A stretch of 15,799 nt of DNA from Treponema sp. UBA7590 (GCA_002478955.1 DLKK01000065.1:1-15799), one strand, 5' to 3'. Numbered from the stretch's first letter, positions 1-7,332 are shown. The notes: generated by a model not told the origin, from the letters alone. Numbers and translations: made by a program.

Positions 1-95
1 CCCAATGAGCGTGCATACTCAATCATCTTTATGTGGTTCGCATGGAGCATATCGAAAGTTCCACTTGTATACACAACAGTTTTTCCAGCTATCAT
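1..95 (-). CDS. Cytidylyltransferase-family protein, N-terminal 31 codons only (cut by window edge)
   Basis: The visible N-terminus has the nucleotidyltransferase signature of the TagD/glycerol-3-phosphate and phosphoethanolamine cytidylyltransferase superfamily: a hydrophobic first strand, GTFD at residues 12-15 and the HxGH-like motif as HANH at 18-21. The first His of that motif normally contacts the CTP phosphates; the usual Gly is Asn here. The ATG at 95 follows a good ribosome site (GAGGAGA, 8 bases upstream). An ATG at 102 lies in another frame. It is 23 bases after the aminotransferase stop, so it is probably the next operon gene. In this family the enzyme transfers CMP (or AMP) to a phosphorylated alcohol, amine or sugar. 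The substrate cannot be read from 31 residues; the aminotransferase next door suggests an aminated small molecule, which is inference. Confidence 0.75.
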   Translation of the reverse strand, partial: MIAGKTVVYTSGTFDMLHANHIKMIEYARSL

Positions 96-118
96 TTTGC
101 ATTCTCCTCTTTTCCGCC

Positions 119-1204
119 TTACAATAGATTACGTTTCTGCAAATCCACAAACGCATCTATTAAATTATCAATCTGTTCTTCCGAGACCGCACCTATATGA
201 CCGACACGGAATACTTTTTCTGCATATTCGCCGCCGTTCGGACAAATCCAGATTCCGTACTCATCTTTCAGGATTTCAAAAATTTCATGTGCATTAACCG
301 ATGGATTTTCAGGACGCAATGCGGTTACACAATTTGAGGCATTTTCCCCAGCAACAAATATCTCAAATGGAAAATGTTTTATTTTTCTTCTGAAATATTC
401 AGCTCTTTTTCTCATAATTTCATTCTGCACTTTTATTCCGCCGGATTTTTCAATTCGCTTGAGCCTGTCATTCAGCATAATCAAGGTTGCGACAGCCGGA
501 GTAAAAGGAGTCTGTCCGCGCTCGCCATTTTTTAAATAAAGCGGATAGTTGAAATACAGATTTTTGACATTGATTTTTTGAGCGCGGGCTACAGCTTTTT
601 CATCCATAATGGTGAACGACATTGACGGAGGAAGCGAAAGAGCTTTCTGGCTTCCTGTAATCGCGGCGTTCACGTGCATTTTTCTCATTGAAAACTCGTC
701 TGCCATGAATCCGCTTACCGCATCAACAAAAAGAAAGATTCCATTTCTCTTGCAGAAATTCCCGATAAGATTCATGTCAAAAAGAACGCCACTGGAAGTC
801 TCGCAAAGCTGGACAAGAAAACCTGTATATTCCTGATTTTCATACCGAGAGAGAATTTCAGAAGTCAGAGGCTTTCCAAAATCAAGCTTTATTTCTGTAA
901 ACGGAATCCCATGAATCTGGCAAAGCTCAACAAGACGAGAGCCGAAACTTCCGCCGTTCACGACAAGAACCTTGTCAGAAGCATCAAAGAAATTCATAAT
1001 TCCGCCTTCCATCGACGCAGTTCCGCTTCCTGTCATAAACACAACACGTGAATTTTCAGGAGCATCAAAGAACTTGCAGAGCAGATTTTCATTTTCTTTC
1101 ATAAGAGCAGAAAATTCTTCCGTTCGGAAATACGGAATCTGGTTGTTTCCAAGAGACAAAGTCTCCTCATCCATCTGAACCGGACCAACGGTGAAGTTTA
1201 ACAT
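119..1204 (-). CDS. Class V (PhnW/serine-pyruvate type) PLP aminotransferase
   Basis: Fold-type I class V aminotransferase, related to 2-aminoethylphosphonate-pyruvate transaminase and alanine-glyoxylate transaminase. Starting from the ATG at 1204 it has 361 residues and opens with the family-typical MLNFTVGPVQM. In that numbering the phosphate-binding TGSGTASMEGG is near 58-68, the PLP-ring Asp is D161 in FLFVDAVSG, and the Schiff-base Lys is K187 in GSQKALS. The length is normal. ATGs at 1255 and 1237 are also open, but they would add residues coded in the AT-rich end of the preceding gene and would overlap it, so 1204 is preferred; none of the three has a convincing ribosome site. It is followed 23 bases later by a cytidylyltransferase gene. 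That pairing suggests making an amino compound that is then CDP-activated for glycan decoration. A phosphonate role is possible, but no PEP mutase is visible. Confidence 0.8.
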   Translation of the reverse strand: MLNFTVGPVQMDEETLSLGNNQIPYFRTEEFSALMKENENLLCKFFDAPENSRVVFMTGSGTASMEGGIMNFFDASDKVLVVNGGSFGSRLVELCQIHGIPFTEIKLDFGKPLTSEILSRYENQEYTGFLVQLCETSSGVLFDMNLIGNFCKRNGIFLFVDAVSGFMADEFSMRKMHVNAAITGSQKALSLPPSMSFTIMDEKAVARAQKINVKNLYFNYPLYLKNGERGQTPFTPAVATLIMLNDRLKRIEKSGGIKVQNEIMRKRAEYFRRKIKHFPFEIFVAGENASNCVTALRPENPSVNAHEIFEILKDEYGIWICPNGGEYAEKVFRVGHIGAVSEEQIDNLIDAFVDLQKRNLL

Positions 1205-1208
1205 TTGA

Positions 1209-1910
1209 TTAGATCTTATAACTTCTTTTTTCATCATATTTTTTATTTGAATCATTTTCTATCTTTTTTTCTTCATAACCAATAACACAATTTTCTAGAT
1301 TGTTATAATTCGCACTAATAGGAATATAATCATACCATCCCATAAAAAAAGAACAAAAATTATATATCCATGACCACTTACTAAAATGTATTGCATCTTC
1401 TATAATTTTATTAAACAAAATAATGCAATCACTAAATCGGTTTTCTATTATCATTAATTGCTCTTCTGCAATAAATTTTTTAAAAGATTTATTTTCCTTT
1501 AATCTTTCATAAATTAGTATTAATAATATGATATGATTATAAAAAACCTCAGGATCTCCACTTACACGATTATGTTTTATGTCATTTATAAGAGAAAATA
1601 GCCCTACATTTATGTTTTCCAATACTCCAGAAATATTCCACCTGGATAATTCAGAATCCTTTATATCACCATTTTGAAATTCAATTCCTGCATAACAAAA
1701 TAAAATTTTATTAGTAATTATAGAATTTATTTTATAGTTTAAATAGTTTAGTTCTTCTTCAAAATTTCCAGCTTTACAAATTAGTGAATCTAAAGATAAA
1801 TTCATAGCATTTAAATTTTTAAGAAATTTTTCATCAAGTTTTATTTGCTTAGAAAATTTTCCATTCTCATTTCTGCAAAGAATTACAGTATCAAATCTGT
1901 CTTTTTTCAT
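1209..1910 (-). CDS. Unrecognised AT-rich orphan protein in the glycan operon
   Basis: I do not recognise this protein of 233 residues. It is rich in Lys, Asn and Ile, has no signal peptide and looks mainly alpha-helical, with a hydrophobic stretch near residues 120-132 (NHIILLILIYERL) and an aromatic patch near 184-200 (WSWIYNFCSFFMGW). Base composition differs sharply from its neighbours: two rows I counted (1381-1440 and 1741-1800) each have 14 of 60 G/C, against 25 of 60 in 2101-2160. The start is set by an ATGA overlap with the preceding stop (ATG at 1910-1908) and by GGAGGAG lying 8 bases upstream inside that gene; an in-frame ATG at 1931 would begin inside the ribosome site. It is therefore translationally coupled to the heptose fusion gene despite looking acquired. 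No function is proposed. Confidence 0.75.
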   Translation of the reverse strand: MKKDRFDTVILCRNENGKFSKQIKLDEKFLKNLNAMNLSLDSLICKAGNFEEELNYLNYKINSIITNKILFCYAGIEFQNGDIKDSELSRWNISGVLENINVGLFSLINDIKHNRVSGDPEVFYNHIILLILIYERLKENKSFKKFIAEEQLMIIENRFSDCIILFNKIIEDAIHFSKWSWIYNFCSFFMGWYDYIPISANYNNLENCVIGYEEKKIENDSNKKYDEKRSYKI

Positions 1911-3199
1911 ATTTTCATCTCCTCCACACATTCCAATAATCCATCTCCGACCATAAAACTTTCCCTGCAGCCAGCTTGTTTCCCGGCTTCAACGTCATTC
2001 TCGCTGTCGCCAATTATGTAGCTTTGGGATAAATCTATATTAAGGTCTTTTGCCGCCTGAAGAAGCATTCCTGGTTTTGGCTTCCGGCACTCGCAGTCGC
2101 ATTTGTATTCAATACGCTCCCCGGCAAAGCCTTTGTCTGTATGATGAGGACAGTAATAAATTGCATCCAGATACGCGCCCTCTTTTCCCAGCTCAGCCTC
2201 CATTTTGTTATGGATTTCCTGCAGCTCATCAAAAGTACATTCGCCTCTTGCAATCACAGGCTGATTTGTTACGACTATCGCAAGATAGCCTGACTTGTTG
2301 ATTTTTTTTATTGCCTCTGCTACTCCCGGAAGAAGCTCAAACTGATCCGGCTTTGTTATGAATCCATTCGGCTTGTTTATTGTGCCGTCGCGGTCAAGAA
2401 AAACTGCTTTCTGCTTTACCGAAAGATTCCGAGCATGGACTTTTCCGTTTTTCATGTCGCGCTCAGTTTCCTGGTAACGTTCTGGTGTTCCCATGTCCTT
2501 GATATATTCCGTTGTATGATAGGCAAAGATTTTACGGCTCTGTATATTCGGCTTAAGAACATCCCGGTCAAGGTCAATCTTGTCTGGATTTTCAGGATGC
2601 CGCGGAACAAAATTCTTCTTTGCCTCATGCAAAAGCTCAGGCGAAATTATTTCCATTCCGGCGTTCACAAGATTTCTGTAGTAAAGCCGTTCGTCTTCCT
2701 TGGAGAGCCAGCCTGTAACCCGGTTTGTCTCAACAGGAAATCCGCCTTTTTCCTGAGGCGGAAGAGTTTCTGTTACAATCAAAGACGAGTCAAACGGGTG
2801 GCCATTAGGGTGAACCATCAGGCTTGCCCATGCATTGTGCTCCTGATGAAACTTTATAAAGCGGTTAAAGTCAATGTCAAAAACCACATCTCCGCACAGA
2901 AGCAGAAAATCTTCCTTCAAATCCATCTTGAAAAGCGCGCCTGCTGTTCCAAGCGGAGCTTCCTCTGTAAAATAATCAATTTCTACACCGAACTCAGCGC
3001 CATCCTTGAAATAATTTTTTATCACGTTGCCAAGATGCCCGACAACAATCGTTATGTCAGTAAGGCCGCAGGCCTTGAGGTTTTCTATCTGGTGCAGAAG
3101 AATCGGCTTTCCGCAGATTTCTATCATGGGCTTTGGAACATCGCTTCTTACGCTCTGGATTCTTGTTCCCATTCCGCCAGCCATTATCACAGTTTTCAT
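1907..3199 (-). CDS. Fusion: HddC-like heptose-1-phosphate nucleotidyltransferase + GmhB-like HAD phosphatase
   Basis: This is a 430-residue, two-enzyme protein. Residues 1-235 are a sugar-phosphate nucleotidyltransferase (PF00483 type): AGGMGTR at 7-13, PKPM at 22-25, and LCGDVVFD at 101-108 for the metal site. Residues 262-430 are a HAD phosphatase of the GmhB type: DRDGT at 269-273 (nucleophile D269, acid D271), TNQ at 311-313, Lys in RKPKPGM at 372-378, GDSEND at 397-402, and zinc-site residues CPHH at 350-353 and CDC at 367-369. GmhB removes the 7-phosphate of heptose 1,7-bisphosphate; HddC then joins NTP to heptose-1-phosphate, giving GDP-D-glycero-alpha-D-manno-heptose in known systems. 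The ATG at 3199 is chosen because the in-frame TTG at 3214 forms part of the ribosome site (TTGGAGAG). Two bases separate it from gmhA. The nucleotide (GDP or other) is inferred. Confidence 0.9.
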   Translation of the reverse strand: MKTVIMAGGMGTRIQSVRSDVPKPMIEICGKPILLHQIENLKACGLTDITIVVGHLGNVIKNYFKDGAEFGVEIDYFTEEAPLGTAGALFKMDLKEDFLLLCGDVVFDIDFNRFIKFHQEHNAWASLMVHPNGHPFDSSLIVTETLPPQEKGGFPVETNRVTGWLSKEDERLYYRNLVNAGMEIISPELLHEAKKNFVPRHPENPDKIDLDRDVLKPNIQSRKIFAYHTTEYIKDMGTPERYQETERDMKNGKVHARNLSVKQKAVFLDRDGTINKPNGFITKPDQFELLPGVAEAIKKINKSGYLAIVVTNQPVIARGECTFDELQEIHNKMEAELGKEGAYLDAIYYCPHHTDKGFAGERIEYKCDCECRKPKPGMLLQAAKDLNIDLSQSYIIGDSENDVEAGKQAGCRESFMVGDGLLECVEEMKI

Positions 3200-3201
3200 A
3201 T

Positions 3202-3834
3202 CTACTCTCTCCAAAAGTATTCCTCAACTTCAAGGCACAGCGCATGGTACACAGGAAGATGGAGCTCCTGTATCTTGAAAGTCTCCTGTTCTGGTACAAC
3301 AATACAAATGTCCGCAATCTCTTTCAGTTTTCCGCCGTCCTTGCCGGTCAGTGCAACTGTCATAAGACCTTTCGCCTTTGCGACAACTGCCGGATAAACT
3401 ATGTCCTTTGAATTCCCGGATGTGGAGATTCCAAGGAACACATCGCCTTTTTTGCCGTATCCGTTCACCTGCTGGGCGAACATTATGTTTCCGTCCACAT
3501 CATTCAGGCTGGCTGTCATAAGCGCGGTATTGTTTGTAAGCGCAATCGCAGGAAGAGACCCCTGCAGCTTGTCCGAAAGATAATCGCCCGTTTCTGGATT
3601 TATTTTTCTAATTGAATCAATCAGCTCCGCAGAAGGCCTGCGTTTCTTTACAAAACTTTTTAGAAGCTCACCGGAAATATGGTCGCTGTCGGCGCAGCTT
3701 CCGCCATTGCCTGCAACAAGGAGTTTTCCACCGTTCGCAAATGAGCTAATCAAAATCTTCGCAGTTTTTTCAATGTCATTTTTGCAGACAGATAAAACCG
3801 GATAACGCCGGCACAGTTCATCAATATGTTTCAT
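3202..3834 (-). CDS. gmhA: Phosphoheptose (sedoheptulose-7-phosphate) isomerase
   Basis: SIS-fold isomerase that turns sedoheptulose-7-phosphate into D-glycero-D-manno-heptose-7-phosphate, the first step of heptose synthesis, in the cytoplasm. It has 210 residues, slightly longer than E. coli GmhA (192); the extra length is a loop near 62-92 that replaces the shorter linker. Phosphate-binding AGNGGS lies at 41-46 and STSGNS at 137-142. The zinc ligands of GmhA are recognisable as H52, E56, Q189 and H197. A strong ribosome site (GGGGGAG) lies 8 bases before the ATG, and hddA ends 18 bases upstream. Its place between the kinase and the nucleotidyltransferase/phosphatase fusion makes the pathway assignment firm. 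Confidence 0.93.
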   Translation of the reverse strand: MKHIDELCRRYPVLSVCKNDIEKTAKILISSFANGGKLLVAGNGGSCADSDHISGELLKSFVKKRRPSAELIDSIRKINPETGDYLSDKLQGSLPAIALTNNTALMTASLNDVDGNIMFAQQVNGYGKKGDVFLGISTSGNSKDIVYPAVVAKAKGLMTVALTGKDGGKLKEIADICIVVPEQETFKIQELHLPVYHALCLEVEEYFWRE

Positions 3835-3852
3835 AAACTATTCTCCCCCGGA

Positions 3853-4845
3853 CTATTTATAATCTTCCGCACTGTAGTAAATGATTTTTGTTCCGTCATT
3901 CTCAAACTTGAATGGAACATACATCTGGTCTTTCAACGCATTCCTTACATCATCCTGTTTTTCAAGCGGAACGTAGAACAGAAGGAATCCTCCGCCGCCC
4001 GCGCCAAGAAGCTTTCCGCCAAGCGCTCCAGCATCCATCGCTTTTGCATACTGCTCGTCTATTGAGTCTGTAGAGATTCCACCTGAGATTCCACGCTTCA
4101 GTTTCCATGTGTAGTCAAGTAGCTTTCCGAACTCGTCAAGGCTTACATTCTTGTCTGTAAGAATTTTTTCCGCCTCGTCAACAAGCCTGTACATCTCAAG
4201 AAGCCGGGAAGCCTTGTCCTTCATTGATTTTTCAGTGTCTTTCTGTATGTCGCTGGAAAAACGGCTGAACCCGGTGAAGAAAAGCATAAGATGGCTGTTT
4301 AGATCCTCCTTGCGTTCCCGGCCCATGATCACAGGGCGCACAGTATATCCGTCGCGGCTAAAGTCTATCCTGTTGAACCCGCCGAAAGAAGCTGCTATCT
4401 GATCCTGGATTCCACCAGCTTCTGCACAGAGAGTCCTCTCAAGATATATAGCATCATCCGCAAGCTTACGCTTGTCCGCATATTTTCCTTTGAGCGCATA
4501 GAACGCCTCCAGCATCCCGACCGCAAAGCTTGATGATGTTCCGAGGCCGCTTCTTGCAGGCAGATCAGCCTCATAGGTCATGCGGATTTTATGCATATCA
4601 AGCCACCGCATAGCGTTTCTGATTGCAGGATGCGTAATTTCTTCTATGCTATTTACCTTTTCTTCCTTTGAATAAGTAATATGTGTCCTGTAGTCAAAAA
4701 ATGGTGGAAGATGCCGGACTGTGACATACGCATATTTGTCGAAAGTCGTGCTAAGGACTGCTCCGCCATGCTCATTATAAAAACCAGCGAAGTCAGTTCC
4801 TCCGCCAAAGAACGACATCCGGAATGGAGTTTGGGTTATTATCAT
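3853..4845 (-). CDS. hddA: D-glycero-alpha-D-manno-heptose-7-phosphate 1-kinase (GHMP family)
   Basis: GHMP-superfamily kinase of 330 residues, the usual length for HddA. It phosphorylates C1 of D-glycero-D-manno-heptose-7-phosphate with ATP to give the alpha-1,7-bisphosphate. Visible motifs are N-terminal TPFRMSFFGGGTD (6-18), the ATP phosphate loop PARSGLGTSSS (96-106) and the C-terminal GHMP motif LGGKLLGAGGGGFLLF (275-290). The start ATG at 4845 has GAGAGG 8 bases upstream. HddA marks the alpha-anomer, GDP-heptose branch rather than the ADP-heptose branch that uses HldE. The neighbouring gmhA and HddC-GmhB fusion supply the rest of the pathway. A fucose-kinase-like activity is less likely in this context. 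Confidence 0.92.
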   Translation of the reverse strand: MIITQTPFRMSFFGGGTDFAGFYNEHGGAVLSTTFDKYAYVTVRHLPPFFDYRTHITYSKEEKVNSIEEITHPAIRNAMRWLDMHKIRMTYEADLPARSGLGTSSSFAVGMLEAFYALKGKYADKRKLADDAIYLERTLCAEAGGIQDQIAASFGGFNRIDFSRDGYTVRPVIMGRERKEDLNSHLMLFFTGFSRFSSDIQKDTEKSMKDKASRLLEMYRLVDEAEKILTDKNVSLDEFGKLLDYTWKLKRGISGGISTDSIDEQYAKAMDAGALGGKLLGAGGGGFLLFYVPLEKQDDVRNALKDQMYVPFKFENDGTKIIYYSAEDYK

Positions 4846-4891
4846 TTGTTAAACCTCTCGCAAGACATATTCATTTTTAAAACTTTAATTT

Positions 4892-5737
4892 TCATTTTTC
4901 TCCAATCTCCTCCAAAACTCTCTCATTCATCTCTTTTCTTTCCCTGTCGAACCACCAGCCGTATTTTCCAAAATATCTGAACGCGCTTTTTATGTGAGCC
5001 AGAAGCATTTTGCGGTTTTTGTAGCTTTCCTTTTGGTGGTCGTGGATTATCTGAACGCCTGGAAAATACAGTGTCTTTGAAACGCGGTGCAGGCGGCGGA
5101 GTATGTCGAAATCTTCAAAGTACATAAAAAATCTGCCATCAAAGAAAATGTTGTTTTCTGCAAGAACGCTAAGGCGCATGAGCATGAAGCAGCCCGAAAG
5201 ACACGGCGGATTTATCACCTTGTCATAGCCAAAGTTTTTTAGGCAGTAGCGGTCGTTCTTCTTTTCGCTCCACTTTGTTTTTGGCAGAAAACGTCGGAAA
5301 ATCAAATCGCCCGGAGTCGGAAGCAGTTTGCACAAATACTGGATTTCGCCGTTCGGATAGACAACTTTTGGAAGCACATAGGCTGCGTCTGGATTTTTAT
5401 CCATAAAATCTGTAAGAACTGGCAAAACTTCCGGGCTAAAACGGATGTCCGGATTCAGCACAATGTGATACTCGCTTCCGTTTTCAATCGCCTCGTGCAT
5501 AGCAAGATTGTGGCTTGCGCCATACCCCAGATTTTCGTTATGAATGTAGCGGATTTTTGTAACACCGTTTTCTTCCGAGCGTTTTTCAAGAATCCGCCAT
5601 TTGTCGTTCGGGGAATTGTCGATAATATAAAGAGTTTCCACGCAGGCAGAGTCAAAAACAGACTTTAAGACAGATTCAATCTGAAGTCGCGGAGTGTTGA
5701 ACAAAACAATGCTTGCAGTAAGTTTTTTCGCGGTCAT
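4892..5737 (-). CDS. GT2-family glycosyltransferase (rhamnosyltransferase-like)
   Basis: GT-A fold glycosyltransferase of 281 residues, resembling WbbL/RfbF-type rhamnosyltransferases. It would transfer one sugar from a nucleotide donor to a lipid-linked or growing surface glycan on the cytoplasmic face of the membrane. The nucleotide-binding strand ends in IIDNS (38-42), GYGASHN follows at 71-77, the metal-site DxD equivalent is NPD at 95-97, the acceptor-side acidic motif is MYFEDFD at 205-211, and a family-typical HDH lies at 232-234. No transmembrane segments are seen. The ATG overlaps the acyltransferase stop as ATGA, so the two are translationally coupled; a 46-base gap precedes hddA. 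Donor and acceptor are unknown. Heptose is a plausible donor only because of the neighbours. Confidence 0.88.
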   Translation of the reverse strand: MTAKKLTASIVLFNTPRLQIESVLKSVFDSACVETLYIIDNSPNDKWRILEKRSEENGVTKIRYIHNENLGYGASHNLAMHEAIENGSEYHIVLNPDIRFSPEVLPVLTDFMDKNPDAAYVLPKVVYPNGEIQYLCKLLPTPGDLIFRRFLPKTKWSEKKNDRYCLKNFGYDKVINPPCLSGCFMLMRLSVLAENNIFFDGRFFMYFEDFDILRRLHRVSKTLYFPGVQIIHDHQKESYKNRKMLLAHIKSAFRYFGKYGWWFDRERKEMNERVLEEIGEK

Positions 5738-6822
5738 TTTGCAGCCTCCGAATTCCGCCTGTTTCCAAAAATCTTCCGCTGAAAGCTTTCAAGCAGATAC
5801 GCGCACAAAAAAGAAGTTCCTAGAACACCAAAAACTGCGAATCCCGGCATTTTTTCAAAAACTCCGAGCGAAACAAAACACATCGCAAGCGGATAATGAA
5901 CCAGGTACAAGCTGTACGAATAATCAGTTTTTCGCCCGATGTCCGCAAAGATTTTCAGGTTCAATCCCAAAAACATCACGCAGACTGAAAGGCAAATCGG
6001 CACAAGCAGAGCGGAAACAAAAGGAATCTTAAAAACATTCAGCAAAACAAGGATTGCAAGGCATGGCAAAAAGGCAATCTTCAACCTTGAAAAAAGCTTT
6101 TCTCCGTAGAAAGCAAAAATCATTCCGCCTGCAAAATATGAGATAAACGCTGGAAGCTGATTATTCAATGCAGATGGAAGCGAGGTCTTTTCAGTTACAA
6201 GCGGCATAAACACCTCGTACAAAACGGAAAGCAGATACAGCACGGCAAGCATAATACATCCGTACCCCCCCCCGTTAAATTTTTCGCGCAGTTTCTTCAC
6301 AGCAAAAACAATGAACGGAAGGAGAATATAAAACCCAACTTCAATTTTTATAGTCCATAAAGAGCCATTGACACTTCCATTTAAAGCCAAGCCTTCAAAA
6401 ACACCCGGAAGATTAGGCTGAATAAAATTCAATGCGAGAATATTCGCCGCAAGATATTTATAAAAACTGGCATCGCAAAAATATTCACGCAGCGGCAAAA
6501 CAGAAAATGCCGAAAGTCCAACTGCAAAGCCAAGCACAACCAGCCAATATTGAGGCAAAATCTTTTTGAATCGCTTTATTGCGTAGCTTTTAATTGAATC
6601 GCTTTTCAAAAACGACTGCGAAACCCAAAATCCGCTCAAAATAAAAAAGACGTTAACTGCAATTCCCCGCAAGCCCCAGCAAGGAAAACCAGCTCCGCTT
6701 AGAACAACACAATGCTCATAGACAACAACCAGACAACACACAAGACGAAGAAAATTGAATGCATTGCTCTTTGAGACATTAACAGGAGAAATAAAAATTT
6801 CCTGAAGATTATCCGAACTCAT
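5734..6822 (-). CDS. Acyltransferase-3 (OafA-type) membrane protein with a G9 tract
   Basis: Integral membrane acyltransferase of 362 residues, about ten hydrophobic helices, of the family that O-acetylates or otherwise acylates surface sugars. The family's R-x10-H motif is present as R26 and H37 (RLVCC...YEHC) in the first helix, and SLWTIKIEVGFY at 154-165 matches the conserved loop. There is no fused SGNH domain. Codons 184-186 (NGGGYG) are written as nine consecutive G on the coding strand (6265-6273), an uninterrupted run able to slip and switch the gene off. ATGA overlaps link it to the genes on both sides. AGGATG includes a ribosome-site-like sequence at the start. The run is in frame here, so this copy is 'on'. 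Acyl group and target sugar are unknown. Confidence 0.88.
   Translation of the reverse strand: MSSDNLQEIFISPVNVSKSNAFNFLRLVCCLVVVYEHCVVLSGAGFPCWGLRGIAVNVFFILSGFWVSQSFLKSDSIKSYAIKRFKKILPQYWLVVLGFAVGLSAFSVLPLREYFCDASFYKYLAANILALNFIQPNLPGVFEGLALNGSVNGSLWTIKIEVGFYILLPFIVFAVKKLREKFNGGGYGCIMLAVLYLLSVLYEVFMPLVTEKTSLPSALNNQLPAFISYFAGGMIFAFYGEKLFSRLKIAFLPCLAILVLLNVFKIPFVSALLVPICLSVCVMFLGLNLKIFADIGRKTDYSYSLYLVHYPLAMCFVSLGVFEKMPGFAVFGVLGTSFLCAYLLESFQRKIFGNRRNSEAAK
6265..6273 (-). repeat. G9 homopolymer inside the acyltransferase gene
   Basis: Nine G in a row on the coding strand, exactly filling three Gly codons. A gain or loss of one base would shift the frame about halfway through the protein. This is the longest G/C run I saw in the window. 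Confidence 0.9.
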
Positions 6823-7253
6823 CCTATCTCTCCCGCGCTTCTTGAAAATTCACAAAAACCAGCTGAAAAAACTTCCGCGCCGTCATCACCACTTTCTTCA
6901 TCAGAAATAAATTCCCTGCACGAGTCATAAACCACTTGCCCACGCCCATCCGCACAAGCCGCTTCAACCACGCTTTTCCGCACTTCCTCGCCGCCAAGCC
7001 AGACGGATTTCTCGCTCTCTGAAACCGGAGACAAAGTGCATATATATAGAAGAATTTGTTCAGTTTTTTCCGCTTTGAGCCGTTCAAGCACAAAAGAAAG
7101 CATCGCCTCGCTCACGCCGTTCGGGAAAATCACAATCTCTTTTTCCGCCCAAAAGCCGCCGGCTTCGCTTGTGAGAAAATCGTGCATCTCGTTTATTTTT
7201 TTCTGCGTGAATCCGTCTGGCGCGGAACCGCAAAGAATGGCGTGTCGCTTCAA
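6819..7253 (-). CDS. Small caspase-fold-like protein, first gene of the glycan operon
   Basis: A 144-residue cytoplasmic protein with no signal peptide or membrane segment. By eye it follows the caspase/peptidase C14 core: KRHAILCGSA as strand 1, a helix, IVIFPNG, a helix (SEAMLSFVLERLKAE), ILLYICTL at 67-74 where caspases have the strand ending in SGHG, and QVVYDSCREF at 106-115 where they have the strand ending in D-x-C. The nucleophile-position Cys (C112) is kept, but the catalytic His position is Leu74, and the C-terminus is short, so protease activity is doubtful. The start is taken as TTG at 7253 because GGAG lies 6 bases before it and no ATG is available; an in-frame TTG at 7265 lies in that ribosome site. 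It overlaps the acyltransferase start as ATGA. The fold is an inference from pattern, and the role is unknown. Confidence 0.6.
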   Translation of the reverse strand: MKRHAILCGSAPDGFTQKKINEMHDFLTSEAGGFWAEKEIVIFPNGVSEAMLSFVLERLKAEKTEQILLYICTLSPVSESEKSVWLGGEEVRKSVVEAACADGRGQVVYDSCREFISDEESGDDGAEVFSAGFCEFSRSAGEIG

Positions 7254-7266
7254 AATAATCTCCAAT

Positions 7267-7280
7267 ATCGTAATTACGAT
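7267..7280. promoter_or_regulatory. Operator-like palindrome 1 (perfect, 14 bp)
   Basis: ATCGTAATTACGAT equals its own reverse complement. It lies just downstream of the predicted operon transcription start, where a bound repressor would block initiation or early elongation. A near-identical copy lies 31 bases away. The divergent XRE gene product is the obvious candidate binder (inference). Confidence 0.65.
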
Positions 7281-7290
7281 TTACTAATTG

Positions 7291-7319
7291 ATTATATATC
7301 TTAATTACGATTATTACAA
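7291..7319 (-). promoter_or_regulatory. Sigma-70-like promoter of the glycan operon
   Basis: On the minus strand, -35 TTGTAA (7319-7314), a 17-base spacer and a consensus -10 TATAAT (7296-7291). Transcription would begin near 7285-7284, giving a leader of about 31 bases before the TTG start. The spacer contains an operator-like palindrome. Confidence 0.7.
7298..7311. promoter_or_regulatory. Operator-like palindrome 2 (one mismatch to copy 1)
   Basis: ATCTTAATTACGAT differs from copy 1 at a single base. It sits within the -35/-10 spacer of the minus-strand promoter and also upstream of the plus-strand XRE gene. The centre-to-centre distance of 31 bases is about three helical turns, so two dimers would sit on the same face of the DNA. 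Confidence 0.6.
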
Positions 7320-7326
7320 CCGAATT

Positions 7327-7332
7327 TATAAC
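7327..7332 (+). promoter_or_regulatory. Possible -10 element for the XRE gene
   Basis: TATAAC lies 22 bases before the XRE start codon. No good -35 is visible at the right distance; the expected site overlaps palindrome 2, as expected if the gene represses itself. Weak on its own. Confidence 0.3.

Noticed and set aside
1209..1910. Transposase or IS remnant as the AT-rich gene
   Set aside because: No DDE or HUH motifs, no terminal inverted repeats or target duplications seen at the edges.
2435..3397. Long plus-strand open frame of 320 codons
   Set aside because: It is antisense to gmhA and the heptose fusion, both of which have clear motifs. The translation is not protein-like and has no ribosome site.
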